A stretch of DNA of 40,152 nucleotides from Bacillales bacterium (lineage in GTDB: Bacteria > Bacillota > Bacilli > Bacillales > DASSOY01): contig DASSOY010000013.1 of NCBI GenBank assembly GCA_035700025.1, positions 1 to 40,152 on the forward strand, written 5' to 3'. The notes beneath the pieces are model-generated. The model had not been told where the DNA came from. It ran no database searches and saw only the letters and a program-made list of their open reading frames with translations. Below are positions 31,874-40,152 of the stretch, piece after piece; within the stretch, counting starts at the first letter, position 1; each line of letters opens with the position of its first letter. A program made the position numbers and the translations under genes.

Positions 31874-34800
31874 CAAAATGAAGCAAGCTGCTGCAAAAGA
31901 TTCGAAAGCTCGTTTTTACGGTTCTCCAGTTCCTGCGGATCGACGTCCGTTGATAAAACCGCCAGCTCTCCTTCGAAATGTTCGTTTGTTCGGCTGCTGA
32001 GGCGGTCTTTTAAAGCCTCGACCGCGGCGGCGAACTGTGTTGGATACGTTTCTTTCAGTGTCGTTTCCGACATGGACAAATAGCCGGAAACGGGAGCTTG
32101 CAATCGACCTTGCAATTCGTCGTGAAGCTTTCGCCGACCCTCTTTTTCAAAGAACTGTTTTGTGTTCTTGAAATAACCGGCCAGGTCTTGATAACTCGTC
32201 AAATCAAGGGTTTCAAGCTCATTTTCGAATTTCGGCGTTCGGTATTCCGGGGATTCCGCCTCAGGCAAGAAAGCCTTCCCCGTCCGCCGTTCTGTTTCTT
32301 CCGTTATTTTCGCGCCAACCGTTTTCAACGCTTTCGTCGAGAATGCCTCGATCCGCAAAGCGGTCGCGCGCATCTCTTGCGCGAGGTCGAAACCGATCCG
32401 TTCGATTAATTCGGCAACACCGTCCATGACCGCCTGCTTCTTGTTTTCCGTCAAATCCGACAACGCCGCGGGACTGAAAGACTCTTTGAACATATCGTGA
32501 TAACGCAAGAACACGCGTTCATTCACGTAGTGAATGAGCTGACTAATTTCTTGTTCGATCGATTGAAGCGCTGCTTTTGCCTCGCTGTCTTTAATGATCT
32601 GCAGAACCTCTCGACGGGAAGCCTCCGCCTGTTCGCGTTTTTGCGCTCGTACGCTTTCGTCTTCACGGGAAGCGGAAAGATAAGCGTTGACCGTTTCCAT
32701 GGCCCGGCGCACGTCGCCGGCCGCTTCTTTGATCGCGACATTCGTCAATTCACCCATTGAAAAGCGGAAGAAATCATGTTCAAACGCGGCAATGCCCGAA
32801 TCTCCCGCGGGATGATCCGTTTTTTCCTTGATTGCAAGCTTGCTCGAAACCGGATAGATCCGCGGATGGCGGATGCCGTGCGTCAACAAGTTAGACTCGA
32901 TGTAATCAACGACCGTTCGAAGCTCTTCGTCAGAAGAAGCGAGATCTGCCGCATTGACGACGAAAAACATTTTATCCATCGCAAATGAATCTTTCACGCG
33001 CCCGAGTTGGATCAAAAACTCCCGGTCCGCACGCGAAAACGCATGGTTATAATACGTGACGAACAAGACAGCGTCAGCATTCTTGATGTAATCAAATGCC
33101 ACACCTGTATGGCGCGCGTTGATCGAATCCGCGCCAGGCGTATCAACGAGCGTAATGCCTTGCCGCGTCAGCGGACAGTCGTAATACAGCTCAATTGATT
33201 CGACCATGCACGCCTTCTCTTCATTGGCGACACGCTCATGAAATTCCCTCAAGTCGACCAGCTGCTCCTTGCCAAGTTCGTCCCCGAACTCGCGCAAGCC
33301 TTGAGCAACCGCCAGCAAAAACGAGAGCTGGCGCACGCGGTCACCGCTGCGGTTGTGATCGTCAATACCTGCCAACGCTTGCGGAAGCTCGTTAAGCCCA
33401 TTGACGGTCAAAGCGAACGGCTTGAGCGCCCTCCGCACGTCCGCCAGCAAATCCGCTTCCGCCTTCAGCTGAATCCGCGCCGTTCCGTGCCGATGCGTCT
33501 CATCGACCGGCGAAATCTTGTTAATCGCCGCCGTCGTCGGATTCGGCGACACCGGCAGCACCGACTCGCCGATCAGCGCATTCGCGAACGACGACTTCCC
33601 CGCACTGAACGCCCCAAACAGCGCAACCGTAAACCGGTTGCACTCCAACCGCTCCGCCCGGCTTCGCATCTCCGCGGCTGCGCCGCCCAGCCCTCGCACC
33701 GCCCCGGCTGCCGCCGCGGCCCGCTCCAACACCGCCGCGGCCTGCAGCCGCCGCTCGCGAAAAGCCGCCGCCCCTCCGGCTGCCGCCGGCACCGGGGCGT
33801 CCTTCGCCTCCACCCGCCCGCCGCCTCTCGGCGGCGGCGTTGGCGCCGGCTCACGCGGCGCTCGCGCTTCCGCCTCCCGGATCTCACGATCCGGGAGCGC
33901 GGCCAGCGCTTCGCGCGCCGCAGCCTCATCCACCTCGCCGGACAACACGGACAGCCATTCCGTCCGGCGAGTTTCGGCTTCTTGCTCAAGCGCTCTTCTT
34001 CTCCGGCTCTGCTCGACTTGCGCGTCGAGCGCCGAAAGGCGAACGCGCAGCGCTTCAAGTTCAGGCTGCGCCTGAACTTGAAGGAGCCGGCGCCCCTCTT
34101 CGAGCTTTTCGTTGACGGCGCGCAAATAAAGCCGCTGAATCGCCTCGGCCACCTTTTCGCTGTAGTTCAAGACGTAGCGGTCATTAAACGTCGCGCCCGG
34201 CTCGATTTGCTCTTTCAGCAGCCGCGGCTCAAGCGTCACTTTGATATCGTAAATCGCCGCCGAAAAAGCTTCATCGCGAATGTCAAACGACCGGGCCAAT
34301 TTCGCAAGCCCTTCTTTCACTTGCCAGTCGAGCGTTTCGACCGCCGCGGAAACTTTTTCAAAAAAAAGCGTCAACCGCTGCTCGCGTGCTTGTTCCGTTT
34401 TCTTTTTCGCTCCAAACAAGCCGACTTTGAAATCCGCTTGCGCCGATTCCAAATACGCACGACCCGCTTCACGCGTCTCATAAGGCATCAAGATCGCCGA
34501 CTGGATCGTCTTCTTCAATTCCTTTTGCGCCTCTTCGAAAAACGTGTCCGGGTGATTTTCAAGCGTGTCTATCTTTGCGTGGAGCGCTTCCCATTCAGCC
34601 TGCGCGGACGCAGAATCGTCAGCGTGTTCACTGTCACTTTTATTTGAATCAAGGAGCGCCTCCGCATGCTCTTCAATGAGCCGCCGGGCCTCGGTTTCCG
34701 CGTTTTCAATCAACAACGCTTCGCGACTTCCGGCAAACCCATCAATGTATTCGCGCAAGCGGCTGATTTCGTTCTCCGGATGGTCCAATGCCCCGAGCGA

Positions 34801-35526
34801 TGTGTAAAAAATGTGTTCAAACCCGAGTTCGCGTTCCTGCAAAGCTGTTTCGATCGTTTGTCGATAAGCCGAAAACGGCAGTTCTCCGTCTTGATGCTTG
34901 TCGATTTGGTTGACGACGAGCACCGTCCGTTTGTTCAGCGCCTTCAGCTGCTGCCAAAACGCGAAATTCACCTCAGAGAGCACATGGTTGTAATCCGTCA
35001 CGTAAAAAATAACATCCGCCAAGTGCAGCGCCGATTCCGTGGATATCCGGTGGGCATCATCGGTCGAATCCACGCCGGGTGTGTCGAGAACCGCCGTACC
35101 CGTAGGCAAACGATCGATCGGGTGGCTGATTTCGATTGAATGGATGTCGTTGTCGCGCGCATAGTTGTGCAGCTGATCGACATCGTACGGATAAGCAAAC
35201 TGCACCGCTGTTTCGTCATGAAAAAAGACCCGCGCGTAAGCGGAATCCCGTGCGCAAACCTTCACTAAGTTGGCCGATGTCGGGATGGGACTCGACGGCA
35301 GCAAATCCTCACCCGTCAAATGGTTGATCATCGTCGATTTGCCTGCGGAAAAGTGGCCGCAAAAGCCGAAGGCGAATTCGGATTGTTCCACCTTCCGCGC
35401 AAGGCTGGCAAGCTTGGCGGCATTCGCCTCGTCGCCAGCGTCAACAAATTTTTTTCGCAAAACGGTCAGTTTCCTGAACAGCTCGGTTTTCCGTGAAGCC
35501 GGCAGCGTCGTGAGTTCGGAAGTCAT
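31873..35526 (-). CDS. dynA: Tandem dynamin-like GTPase DynA
   Basis: A 1217-residue fused dynamin, the size of B. subtilis DynA (YpbR). Two GTPase modules are visible. The first has P-loop GHFSAGKST at 57-65, DTPGVDS near 148-154 and NQID near 206-209. The second has P-loop GAFSAGKSS near 638-646, DTPGADS, and NAAD further on. Long charged helical stalk regions follow each module. DynA tethers and fuses membranes and helps repair membrane damage and resist phage or pore-forming agents. Residues about 520-622, between the halves, are unusually GC-rich and Ala/Arg/Pro-rich, unlike the rest. It is a single-gene unit with its own terminator. Confidence 0.95.
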   Translation of the reverse strand: MTSELTTLPASRKTELFRKLTVLRKKFVDAGDEANAAKLASLARKVEQSEFAFGFCGHFSAGKSTMINHLTGEDLLPSSPIPTSANLVKVCARDSAYARVFFHDETAVQFAYPYDVDQLHNYARDNDIHSIEISHPIDRLPTGTAVLDTPGVDSTDDAHRISTESALHLADVIFYVTDYNHVLSEVNFAFWQQLKALNKRTVLVVNQIDKHQDGELPFSAYRQTIETALQERELGFEHIFYTSLGALDHPENEISRLREYIDGFAGSREALLIENAETEARRLIEEHAEALLDSNKSDSEHADDSASAQAEWEALHAKIDTLENHPDTFFEEAQKELKKTIQSAILMPYETREAGRAYLESAQADFKVGLFGAKKKTEQAREQRLTLFFEKVSAAVETLDWQVKEGLAKLARSFDIRDEAFSAAIYDIKVTLEPRLLKEQIEPGATFNDRYVLNYSEKVAEAIQRLYLRAVNEKLEEGRRLLQVQAQPELEALRVRLSALDAQVEQSRRRRALEQEAETRRTEWLSVLSGEVDEAAAREALAALPDREIREAEARAPREPAPTPPPRGGGRVEAKDAPVPAAAGGAAAFRERRLQAAAVLERAAAAAGAVRGLGGAAAEMRSRAERLECNRFTVALFGAFSAGKSSFANALIGESVLPVSPNPTTAAINKISPVDETHRHGTARIQLKAEADLLADVRRALKPFALTVNGLNELPQALAGIDDHNRSGDRVRQLSFLLAVAQGLREFGDELGKEQLVDLREFHERVANEEKACMVESIELYYDCPLTRQGITLVDTPGADSINARHTGVAFDYIKNADAVLFVTYYNHAFSRADREFLIQLGRVKDSFAMDKMFFVVNAADLASSDEELRTVVDYIESNLLTHGIRHPRIYPVSSKLAIKEKTDHPAGDSGIAAFEHDFFRFSMGELTNVAIKEAAGDVRRAMETVNAYLSASREDESVRAQKREQAEASRREVLQIIKDSEAKAALQSIEQEISQLIHYVNERVFLRYHDMFKESFSPAALSDLTENKKQAVMDGVAELIERIGFDLAQEMRATALRIEAFSTKALKTVGAKITEETERRTGKAFLPEAESPEYRTPKFENELETLDLTSYQDLAGYFKNTKQFFEKEGRRKLHDELQGRLQAPVSGYLSMSETTLKETYPTQFAAAVEALKDRLSSRTNEHFEGELAVLSTDVDPQELENRKNELSNLLQQLASF

Positions 35527-35722
35527 TTCAATACCCCTTGAACGATAATTGTAGTCATTCCATTCCCCATCATACTAAAGGGTTGAGCCATCCGCCAGTG
35601 ATCGGCATTTAAAGCCGTATCACCCTTGAACTCGGCAAACATTCGGTTTCTCAATCAAGCCCGCCAAGGCGGCCGGTTATAATTTGCCGGCATGTGGTGA
35701 AAATAGAGACGAGGTGACGGTC

Positions 35723-36460
35723 ATGCTGCATTTTCTTGCCAACTACATTTGGACACCGATTGCGGTGTTTGCCGCCGGTTACGTGATCATTCGATTTATG
35801 GGGAAAAAAGCGGTCGCGGAGATGACCGGCTTTGAATTGCTTGCCGTTCTTGTCGTAGGAACGACCATTTCGGAACCGGTCGTGACGAAAAAACTCGGGA
35901 GTGCCATTTATTTTTCGGCGGCGATTGCCCTCTTGTATTTGGCTTTCTCTTACTTGAATTTGAACAATCGGATAAAAAAATGGATCGATCCCCGTCCGAC
36001 GGTGCTCGTGCGCGGCGGCGACATTGATAAAACCGGGTTGAAAAAAGCGAAAATGACCGTCGAAGAATTGAACGCCCAACTGCGCAGCAAAGGCGTCGCC
36101 AACGTCTCCGACGTCGAACTCGCTGCCCTCGAACAAATCGGAAAATTCACGGTCATCCCGAAGTCGGACAAGCGGCCGCTGCAACCGTCCGATCGACAAT
36201 TATCCCCGCCGCCGACATTCATTCCGATTCCTCTTGTCGTGGACGGATCGATTCTCGACTACAATTTGCGGTATCTCGGCAAGGACCGCCAATGGCTCAT
36301 GGAACAACTCGCCGGCAAAAACATTTCCGCAGACAACTTGAACACCGTTACACTGGCCGTTTACAACGAATACGGCGCCGTGCAAGTAGACAACGAAGAC
36401 CAAACCGACCATAGCAGCGGAACGTACAATTACAAACCCGGGCATACGGACAACCAGTGA
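35723..36460 (+). CDS. DUF421 membrane protein (YetF family), second copy
   Basis: A 245-residue DUF421 protein with three N-terminal helices (LANYIWTPIAVFAAGYVIIRFMGKKAVAEM ... LAVLVVGTTISEPVV ... SAAIALLYLAFSYL) and the soluble domain (DPRPTVLVRGGDIDKTGLKKAKMTVEELNAQLRSKGVANVSDVELAALE). I chose the ATG at 35723 with GAGGTGA upstream. The N-terminal 13 codons from 35684 lack a ribosome site. It is only distantly similar to the copy at 5342-6034. Function unknown; family members are sporulation- or stress-linked in some Bacilli. Confidence 0.92.
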   Translation: MLHFLANYIWTPIAVFAAGYVIIRFMGKKAVAEMTGFELLAVLVVGTTISEPVVTKKLGSAIYFSAAIALLYLAFSYLNLNNRIKKWIDPRPTVLVRGGDIDKTGLKKAKMTVEELNAQLRSKGVANVSDVELAALEQIGKFTVIPKSDKRPLQPSDRQLSPPPTFIPIPLVVDGSILDYNLRYLGKDRQWLMEQLAGKNISADNLNTVTLAVYNEYGAVQVDNEDQTDHSSGTYNYKPGHTDNQ

Positions 36461-36540
36461 TCGCTAAGCCGATTTGCGGTATGGAGGAACCTTATCATCT
36501 CACATTATACTTTTTTACCCCGCTCCACTGCGATCAGGTT

Positions 36541-37776
36541 TCAATCGAGATCTTTTAACGCCGTTACCGTAACGAGATCTTCTGCTTGCAATACCACCGG
36601 TCCTTCGGGAACGTGAATGAGCACTTCGGCATCTTTAATCGATGTAACAATGCTCGACTTGTCCACGCCAACAGGCTGCACGCAGATTTTTCCGTCCTGC
36701 TTTAAAAGCTTTGCACGCACGAAACGCGGGAACGAACCTTTATTTATAAAAGATTCCGCCATATACGCCTCAAAAACTGCCATTTCAAGCCGATCTTTGC
36801 CGAGCATGCCGCGCAAAACCGGTCGCACGAACAGCTCAAAGCCGGCGAAGCATGCACCGGGATTGCCGGACAAGGCGAACAGCAAACGGTTGTCTTTGAC
36901 ACCGACGGAAGTCGGGCTGCCCGGGCGCATTTTCAACTTATTAAACAGCAATTTTCCGTCCCATTCGGCAAAAAAATCGGTAAGAATGTCGTAGTCGCCG
37001 ACGGAAACGCCTCCGGTTGTGATGACCGCATCGTAATTCGCAAGCGCTTCGGAAATTTTACGTTTCGCCAGTTCGATGTCGTCAGGGACAGAATCCACTA
37101 CCACGGGCACCGCACCGGCTCGTTTCACTTGCGCATACAGCATGTACGTGTTGCTGTTCCGAATTTTGCCGGCTTCCAGCGCATCTCCGGGACCCAACAG
37201 TTCCGACCCGGTAGAAAGAATCGCCACGCGCGGCTGCTGAAAAACTTTTACAACAGCATGTCCGAACGTCGCCAACAAAGCGACTTCTCCCGGGCCAATC
37301 TTCCTTCCTTTTTCCATAATCGGCGTGCCTTCGGCCATTTCCTCGCCGATCCCGGTCACATTTTCCTTCACAGCCGGCGAATGATACACGAGCGTCGTCG
37401 CACCGTTGGCTTCCGTATCCTCCAGTTTCACAACCGCGTCGGCGCCTTCCGGAACCGCTGCGCCCGTCATGATCCGCGAACACGTCCCGGTTGTCACCGT
37501 TTTTTGCGCGACTGTACCCGCTGGAATTTCCTCGATGCATTGCAACTCGATTGGATGTTCTTTTGACGCTTCTGCTAAATCCTCCGCGCGGACGGCAAAA
37601 CCGTCCATGCCTGATCGACGAAAATGCGGAATCGGATGACTCGCCTCGATCGCCTCTGCTAAATACTTACCGTCACTTTCCAGTATCGGTACGGACTCTG
37701 TCGTTCCTTCTTTTATGTAAGGTTGAATGAGCGCTTGTGCCTCTTCGACTGTGATCGGTTTACGATTAAATCTCAC
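36541..37776 (-). CDS. moeA: Molybdopterin molybdenumtransferase MoeA
   Basis: A 411-residue MoeA. The N-terminal RFNRKPITVEEAQALI and the IPHFRRSGMDGFAVRAEDL region (domain I) are characteristic. The MoCF-binding domain has GKIRNSNTYMLYAQVKRAGA and the GGVSVGDYD motif near residue 250; the C-terminal domain IV follows. It inserts molybdate into adenylylated molybdopterin to give the molybdenum cofactor used by formate dehydrogenase. It follows mobB by 15 nt in one operon. Confidence 0.96.
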   Translation of the reverse strand: MRFNRKPITVEEAQALIQPYIKEGTTESVPILESDGKYLAEAIEASHPIPHFRRSGMDGFAVRAEDLAEASKEHPIELQCIEEIPAGTVAQKTVTTGTCSRIMTGAAVPEGADAVVKLEDTEANGATTLVYHSPAVKENVTGIGEEMAEGTPIMEKGRKIGPGEVALLATFGHAVVKVFQQPRVAILSTGSELLGPGDALEAGKIRNSNTYMLYAQVKRAGAVPVVVDSVPDDIELAKRKISEALANYDAVITTGGVSVGDYDILTDFFAEWDGKLLFNKLKMRPGSPTSVGVKDNRLLFALSGNPGACFAGFELFVRPVLRGMLGKDRLEMAVFEAYMAESFINKGSFPRFVRAKLLKQDGKICVQPVGVDKSSIVTSIKDAEVLIHVPEGPVVLQAEDLVTVTALKDLD

Positions 37777-37791
37777 GACTTTCCCTCGCTT

Positions 37792-38286
37792 TCATTCGGA
37801 TTGCTGCAATTGATTGAGCACCGTTTTGTAAATGTTTTCGATGTCATCTAATGAAAAAACCGGCACGTTATCCGCCTGCAAACCGACGGTACTCGCAACG
37901 GCGGCGATGTTGTCCAGCTTTCGAAGCTCTTCCCAATCCGTGAGGGACCGGGCGATGACGACTTTCGGATACGCCCGTTGTTTAAAACCTTCAAGCACGA
38001 CAACGTCAAGATTGCTCATGCGTCCAAGCAGTTGTTCGACGGGGACTTCACGATTTTCAAGAAAGGCGGTTTTTTCTTTTGATACGATCGCTGCCGCTTC
38101 CGCGCCAGCCTGTCGATGCTTCCAAGTATCCGTGCCTTCCTGGTCCATTTCAAAATCGTCCGAGCAATGCTTCAGCGTGCCGACCCGAAACCCGGATTGT
38201 TTCAGCCGTGAAACGAGTTTTGCGACGAGCGTTGTTTTCCCGCTGTTTTTATAGCCGACCACTTGCACGACCAATGGTTTCGTCAT
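37792..38286 (-). CDS. mobB: Molybdopterin-guanine dinucleotide biosynthesis protein MobB
   Basis: A 164-residue P-loop GTPase. Walker A is GYKNSGKTTLVAKL (residues 11-24). The sequence continues with the GTLKHCSDDFEMDQEGTDTWKHRQAGA block typical of MobB. It assists MobA in making the guanine dinucleotide form of the cofactor. The start ATG overlaps the mobA stop as ATGA, so the two are translationally coupled. Confidence 0.95.
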   Translation of the reverse strand: MTKPLVVQVVGYKNSGKTTLVAKLVSRLKQSGFRVGTLKHCSDDFEMDQEGTDTWKHRQAGAEAAAIVSKEKTAFLENREVPVEQLLGRMSNLDVVVLEGFKQRAYPKVVIARSLTDWEELRKLDNIAAVASTVGLQADNVPVFSLDDIENIYKTVLNQLQQSE

Positions 38287-38879
38287 GATCGTTCGCCCTC
38301 CCCGCTTAACACTGCGTATTCATCCGGCGTGTTCACATTTGTCACAAAGCGAGGATCGACTTCATGGAGGCAGAAAACTTTTCCATCCACATAATGCGTA
38401 TCGATTTCATCCAAAAATGCCCGGACTTTCAAGGTGTCTCGCTGCAATAAATCTTTCAACACAGCTGCCTTCCTCCGATGATAGACGCCAAAAAGCGGAT
38501 GAATCACCCCGTCAATAACCGGAATCGCCGCATCATGATGCCCTTTTTCACAAGAATCCAGTAAAATTTGCGCAGCATCCCGCGACACATACGGCATGTC
38601 ACAACCTGCGATCCATAAAATTTCATGCGCAGCACTGGTGAAAGCGGCTTCGATGCCGGCAAGCGGGCCTTTCCCCGGGAAGTTGTCCGAGACCACCTGG
38701 ACGCCGAAATCGGAAAAACGCTCCTGGCGATTCGTAACGATGATCACTTCATCACAAACGTCTTTCATGATTCGCAGTTGCCGTTCAACAATCGTCTCTC
38801 CGCCGAAGCGCAGGAAGCTTTTCATGTTTCCGCCCATCCGCCGGTTTTCACCGCCGGCAAGAATGACGCCGGTAACCAT
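38283..38879 (-). CDS. mobA: Molybdenum cofactor guanylyltransferase MobA
   Basis: A 198-residue nucleotidyltransferase. The GTP-binding motif LAGGENRRMGGNMKSFLRFGGE starts at about residue 8, close to the family LAGGxSxRMGxxK pattern. GKGPLAGIEAAF (about 71-82) and the metal-binding AGCDMPYV (about 94-101) follow. It attaches GMP to molybdopterin. GGGGG lies eight bases before the ATG. It is first in the mobA-mobB-moeA run, downstream of the formate dehydrogenase genes. Confidence 0.96.
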   Translation of the reverse strand: MVTGVILAGGENRRMGGNMKSFLRFGGETIVERQLRIMKDVCDEVIIVTNRQERFSDFGVQVVSDNFPGKGPLAGIEAAFTSAAHEILWIAGCDMPYVSRDAAQILLDSCEKGHHDAAIPVIDGVIHPLFGVYHRRKAAVLKDLLQRDTLKVRAFLDEIDTHYVDGKVFCLHEVDPRFVTNVNTPDEYAVLSGEGERS

Positions 38880-38949
38880 CGCATCGCCCCCTTTCTCCTT
38901 TCATCATACATGAAAAAGCCGGTTCTCATACACCTCCGGCTTATTGTTT

Positions 38950-39145
38950 GGTCATTGTAACGGACATGAGATCTCCTTAGCTCCAAAAAACGGACACATG
39001 AAAAATGTAACGGACATGAGATCCGCTTAGCGGCTGAAATCTCGTTTCGCCAAACGAGAAATGCGCTCTAAGCGGACGAGATGTCCGTTACAATGAAAAT
39101 TTTCCTTAAGCGGCGATCTAAGGTGACGAGATGTCCGTTAGCCTG
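38950..39145. repeat. Cluster of TAACGGACAT palindromic repeats
   Basis: Two direct copies (38956-38973; 39006-39023) of TGTAACGGACATGAGATC are followed by two inverted copies (39068-39092; about 39115-39141). The second and third copies form a nested palindrome: outer 12-bp arms TGTAACGGACAT/ATGTCCGTTACA, inner 8-bp arms CCGCTTAG/CTAAGCGG and a central 8-bp hairpin TCTCGTTT-CGCC-AAACGAGA. The cluster fills the gap between DUF1641 and mobA, which otherwise holds no gene. Confidence 0.85.
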
Positions 39146-39173
39146 GCCAAAGATTCTCTCATTCAAATATGCC

Positions 39174-39644
39174 TTACGCTTTTCCCATGCCTTTTAAGAA
39201 ATTCAGCATCATCCCGATCGATCGGCTGATTTCCGGATCCTTTAACGCTTTCATCAGCTGGAAAATGTTGCTCGGTCCGTCACCCGCCTCGGTGGCGGCC
39301 GCCTCTTTCAACCCGTTATTCGCCTGCTCGCTGAGCGCTTTCACTTGATCAATGTCGATCTTTCCGAGCACGCTGGCAATGCCGACGAGGTTTTGCAACA
39401 TGCGCGCATGATTCGGCCGGTTCAATTCTTGAACAACGTTGCGAAGCACGGCATCGCCTTGCGAGAACAAGCCGTTCGCGAACTCGAGCAACCCGCAATC
39501 GTGCAAATGCCCGAGCAGCTCGAAGGTCTCGATCACCGCCTCTTTGTTATCGACCATCGCTTGCTCGATTTCTTCAACATCACGCTGCCGCTTTGCCGCC
39601 TCGTCAATTTCAATTTTTTTAATCGTGGAAATTGGTTTGGACAC
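39174..39644 (-). CDS. yjgD: DUF1641 protein (YjgD type), formate dehydrogenase partner
   Basis: A 156-residue helical DUF1641 protein. The typical stretch ETFELLGHLHDCGLLEFANGLFSQGDAVLRNVVQELNRPNHARMLQNLVGI covers about residues 38-90, and the C-terminus ends in the LKDPEISRSIGMMLNFLKGMG segment. In B. subtilis the equivalent yjgD follows the yjgC formate dehydrogenase gene. The start overlaps the end of the dehydrogenase gene by 26 nt, so the two are coupled. Biochemical role is unknown; an assembly or electron-transfer partner is plausible. Confidence 0.9.
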   Translation of the reverse strand: MSKPISTIKKIEIDEAAKRQRDVEEIEQAMVDNKEAVIETFELLGHLHDCGLLEFANGLFSQGDAVLRNVVQELNRPNHARMLQNLVGIASVLGKIDIDQVKALSEQANNGLKEAAATEAGDGPSNIFQLMKALKDPEISRSIGMMLNFLKGMGKA

Positions 39645-40152
39645 CGGTCTTCACCCTTTCTCCGGGGAATTGATAATCTTTGCGCTGCCACTTTTCTTCG
39701 ACGCGAACGCCTTTTTGCGGTTGACGATTGCCGCGGCGATGATTGTTCGGCGGAAGCGGTGATTCACCTTCGACGTCGATCACCTTCATCTTCACCGGCA
39801 CTTCTTTATATGCCGGCGTGTTCGTCGCATCGTCCACATCATTATTCGTTAACTTGTTCACCGCCGTGATGCCGTTGTCGTTCATCGGTACGTACAACTC
39901 ATTGCCTCGAACCCGGTCGGTCACGACGATGTGTCCTTTGATCGACCCCGCCTCCGAGATCAAGCGAACGAATGAGCCTTCCTTGATTCCGCGTTCTTCG
40001 GCCAATTCCGGCGACACTTCGATGAAGCAGTACGGCGTCTTACGCTGAATGCCTGCTGACTGATACGTCATGTTCCCTTCATGAAAATGCTCAAGCAATC
40101 GGCCGTTGTTCACGTGAAGATCAAATTCTTCATTCGGCTCTAACGGCTTTTT
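39619..40152 (-). CDS. fdhA: Formate dehydrogenase alpha subunit, C-terminal part (runs off window)
   Basis: The window holds the last 177 codons, open through the right edge. The sequence FDLHVNNGRLLEHFHEGNMTYQ followed by the molydop-binding domain (SPELAEERGIKEGSFVRLISEAGSIKG; VPMNDNGITAVNKLTNND) is the C-terminal molybdopterin dinucleotide domain of YjgC-type NAD-linked formate dehydrogenases. The catalytic Cys or selenocysteine lies upstream, outside the window, so I cannot tell which it is. The mobA, mobB and moeA genes downstream supply its cofactor. Confidence 0.92.
   Translation of the reverse strand, partial: KKPLEPNEEFDLHVNNGRLLEHFHEGNMTYQSAGIQRKTPYCFIEVSPELAEERGIKEGSFVRLISEAGSIKGHIVVTDRVRGNELYVPMNDNGITAVNKLTNNDVDDATNTPAYKEVPVKMKVIDVEGESPLPPNNHRRGNRQPQKGVRVEEKWQRKDYQFPGERVKTGVQTNFHD

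Noticed and set aside
33238..34647. 469-codon plus-strand ORF, Arg-rich
   Set aside because: It lies wholly antisense to dynA in its GC-rich part, has no recognisable family and arises from low stop frequency in GC-rich DNA.

Overview
The window is about 40 kb of chromosome from a spore-forming Bacillaceae-type Firmicute. Many of its genes have recognisable Bacillus subtilis relatives: the yhbD-bacE-bacF bactofilin operon, Sda, YtaF, a CotX-type coat protein, a Hsp20 coat-like protein, KimA behind a c-di-AMP (ydaO-type) riboswitch, DynA, and a YjgC/YjgD-type formate dehydrogenase pair. Ribosome binding sites are strong AGGAGG types and GTG/TTG starts are common. There is no phage, insertion sequence, CRISPR array, rRNA or tRNA that I can see.

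Layout. 1-3.7 kb (minus): a YhbD-like regulator, two bactofilins and a 14-TM drug-efflux MFS pump read as one operon behind a perfect operator-like dyad. 3.8-6.0 kb (minus): a redoxin whose expected catalytic CxxC reads TGA-x-x-C, a small membrane protein, an Sda homologue and a DUF421 membrane protein. 6.2-13.3 kb: a GntR/FadR regulator (plus) converges on a sugar operon (minus) made of a ROK repressor, a sugar ABC importer (binding protein and two permeases) and two GH130 phosphorylase-type enzymes. 13.4-17 kb: an MBL-fold hydrolase, a DUF3231 spore-type protein, and a split, divergently transcribed LigD (polymerase and ligase as separate genes). 17-21.3 kb (minus): riboswitch-controlled kimA and a GAF/PucR regulator. 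21.4-27.5 kb (minus): an oligopeptide-type ABC importer ending in a DUF1028 gene. 27.8-29.7 kb: sporulation genes (small protein + CotX, YtaF, Hsp20). 29.9-31.7 kb (minus): lipoprotein, ECF sigma and anti-sigma operon with an ECF-like promoter. 31.9-35.5 kb (minus): dynamin-like DynA. 35.7 kb: a second DUF421 gene. 36.5-40.2 kb (minus): formate dehydrogenase alpha (C-terminal part only), DUF1641, mobA, mobB and moeA, i.e. a molybdenum-enzyme block.

The most notable observation is the redoxin at 4135-4638. An in-frame TGA occupies the first position of the expected W-C-x-x-C site. The protein is well conserved on both sides, has its own ribosome binding site, and a perfect 6-bp hairpin with a G-first loop sits 15 nt after the TGA, where a bacterial SECIS element belongs. 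This points to an unannotated selenoprotein that gene callers would truncate. The formate dehydrogenase and molybdopterin genes at the other end are often found in selenocysteine-using genomes, but the selenocysteine machinery itself is not in the window. Nested palindromic repeats at 38.95-39.14 kb share a core with a palindrome at 29.83-29.89 kb and look like a dispersed intergenic element.
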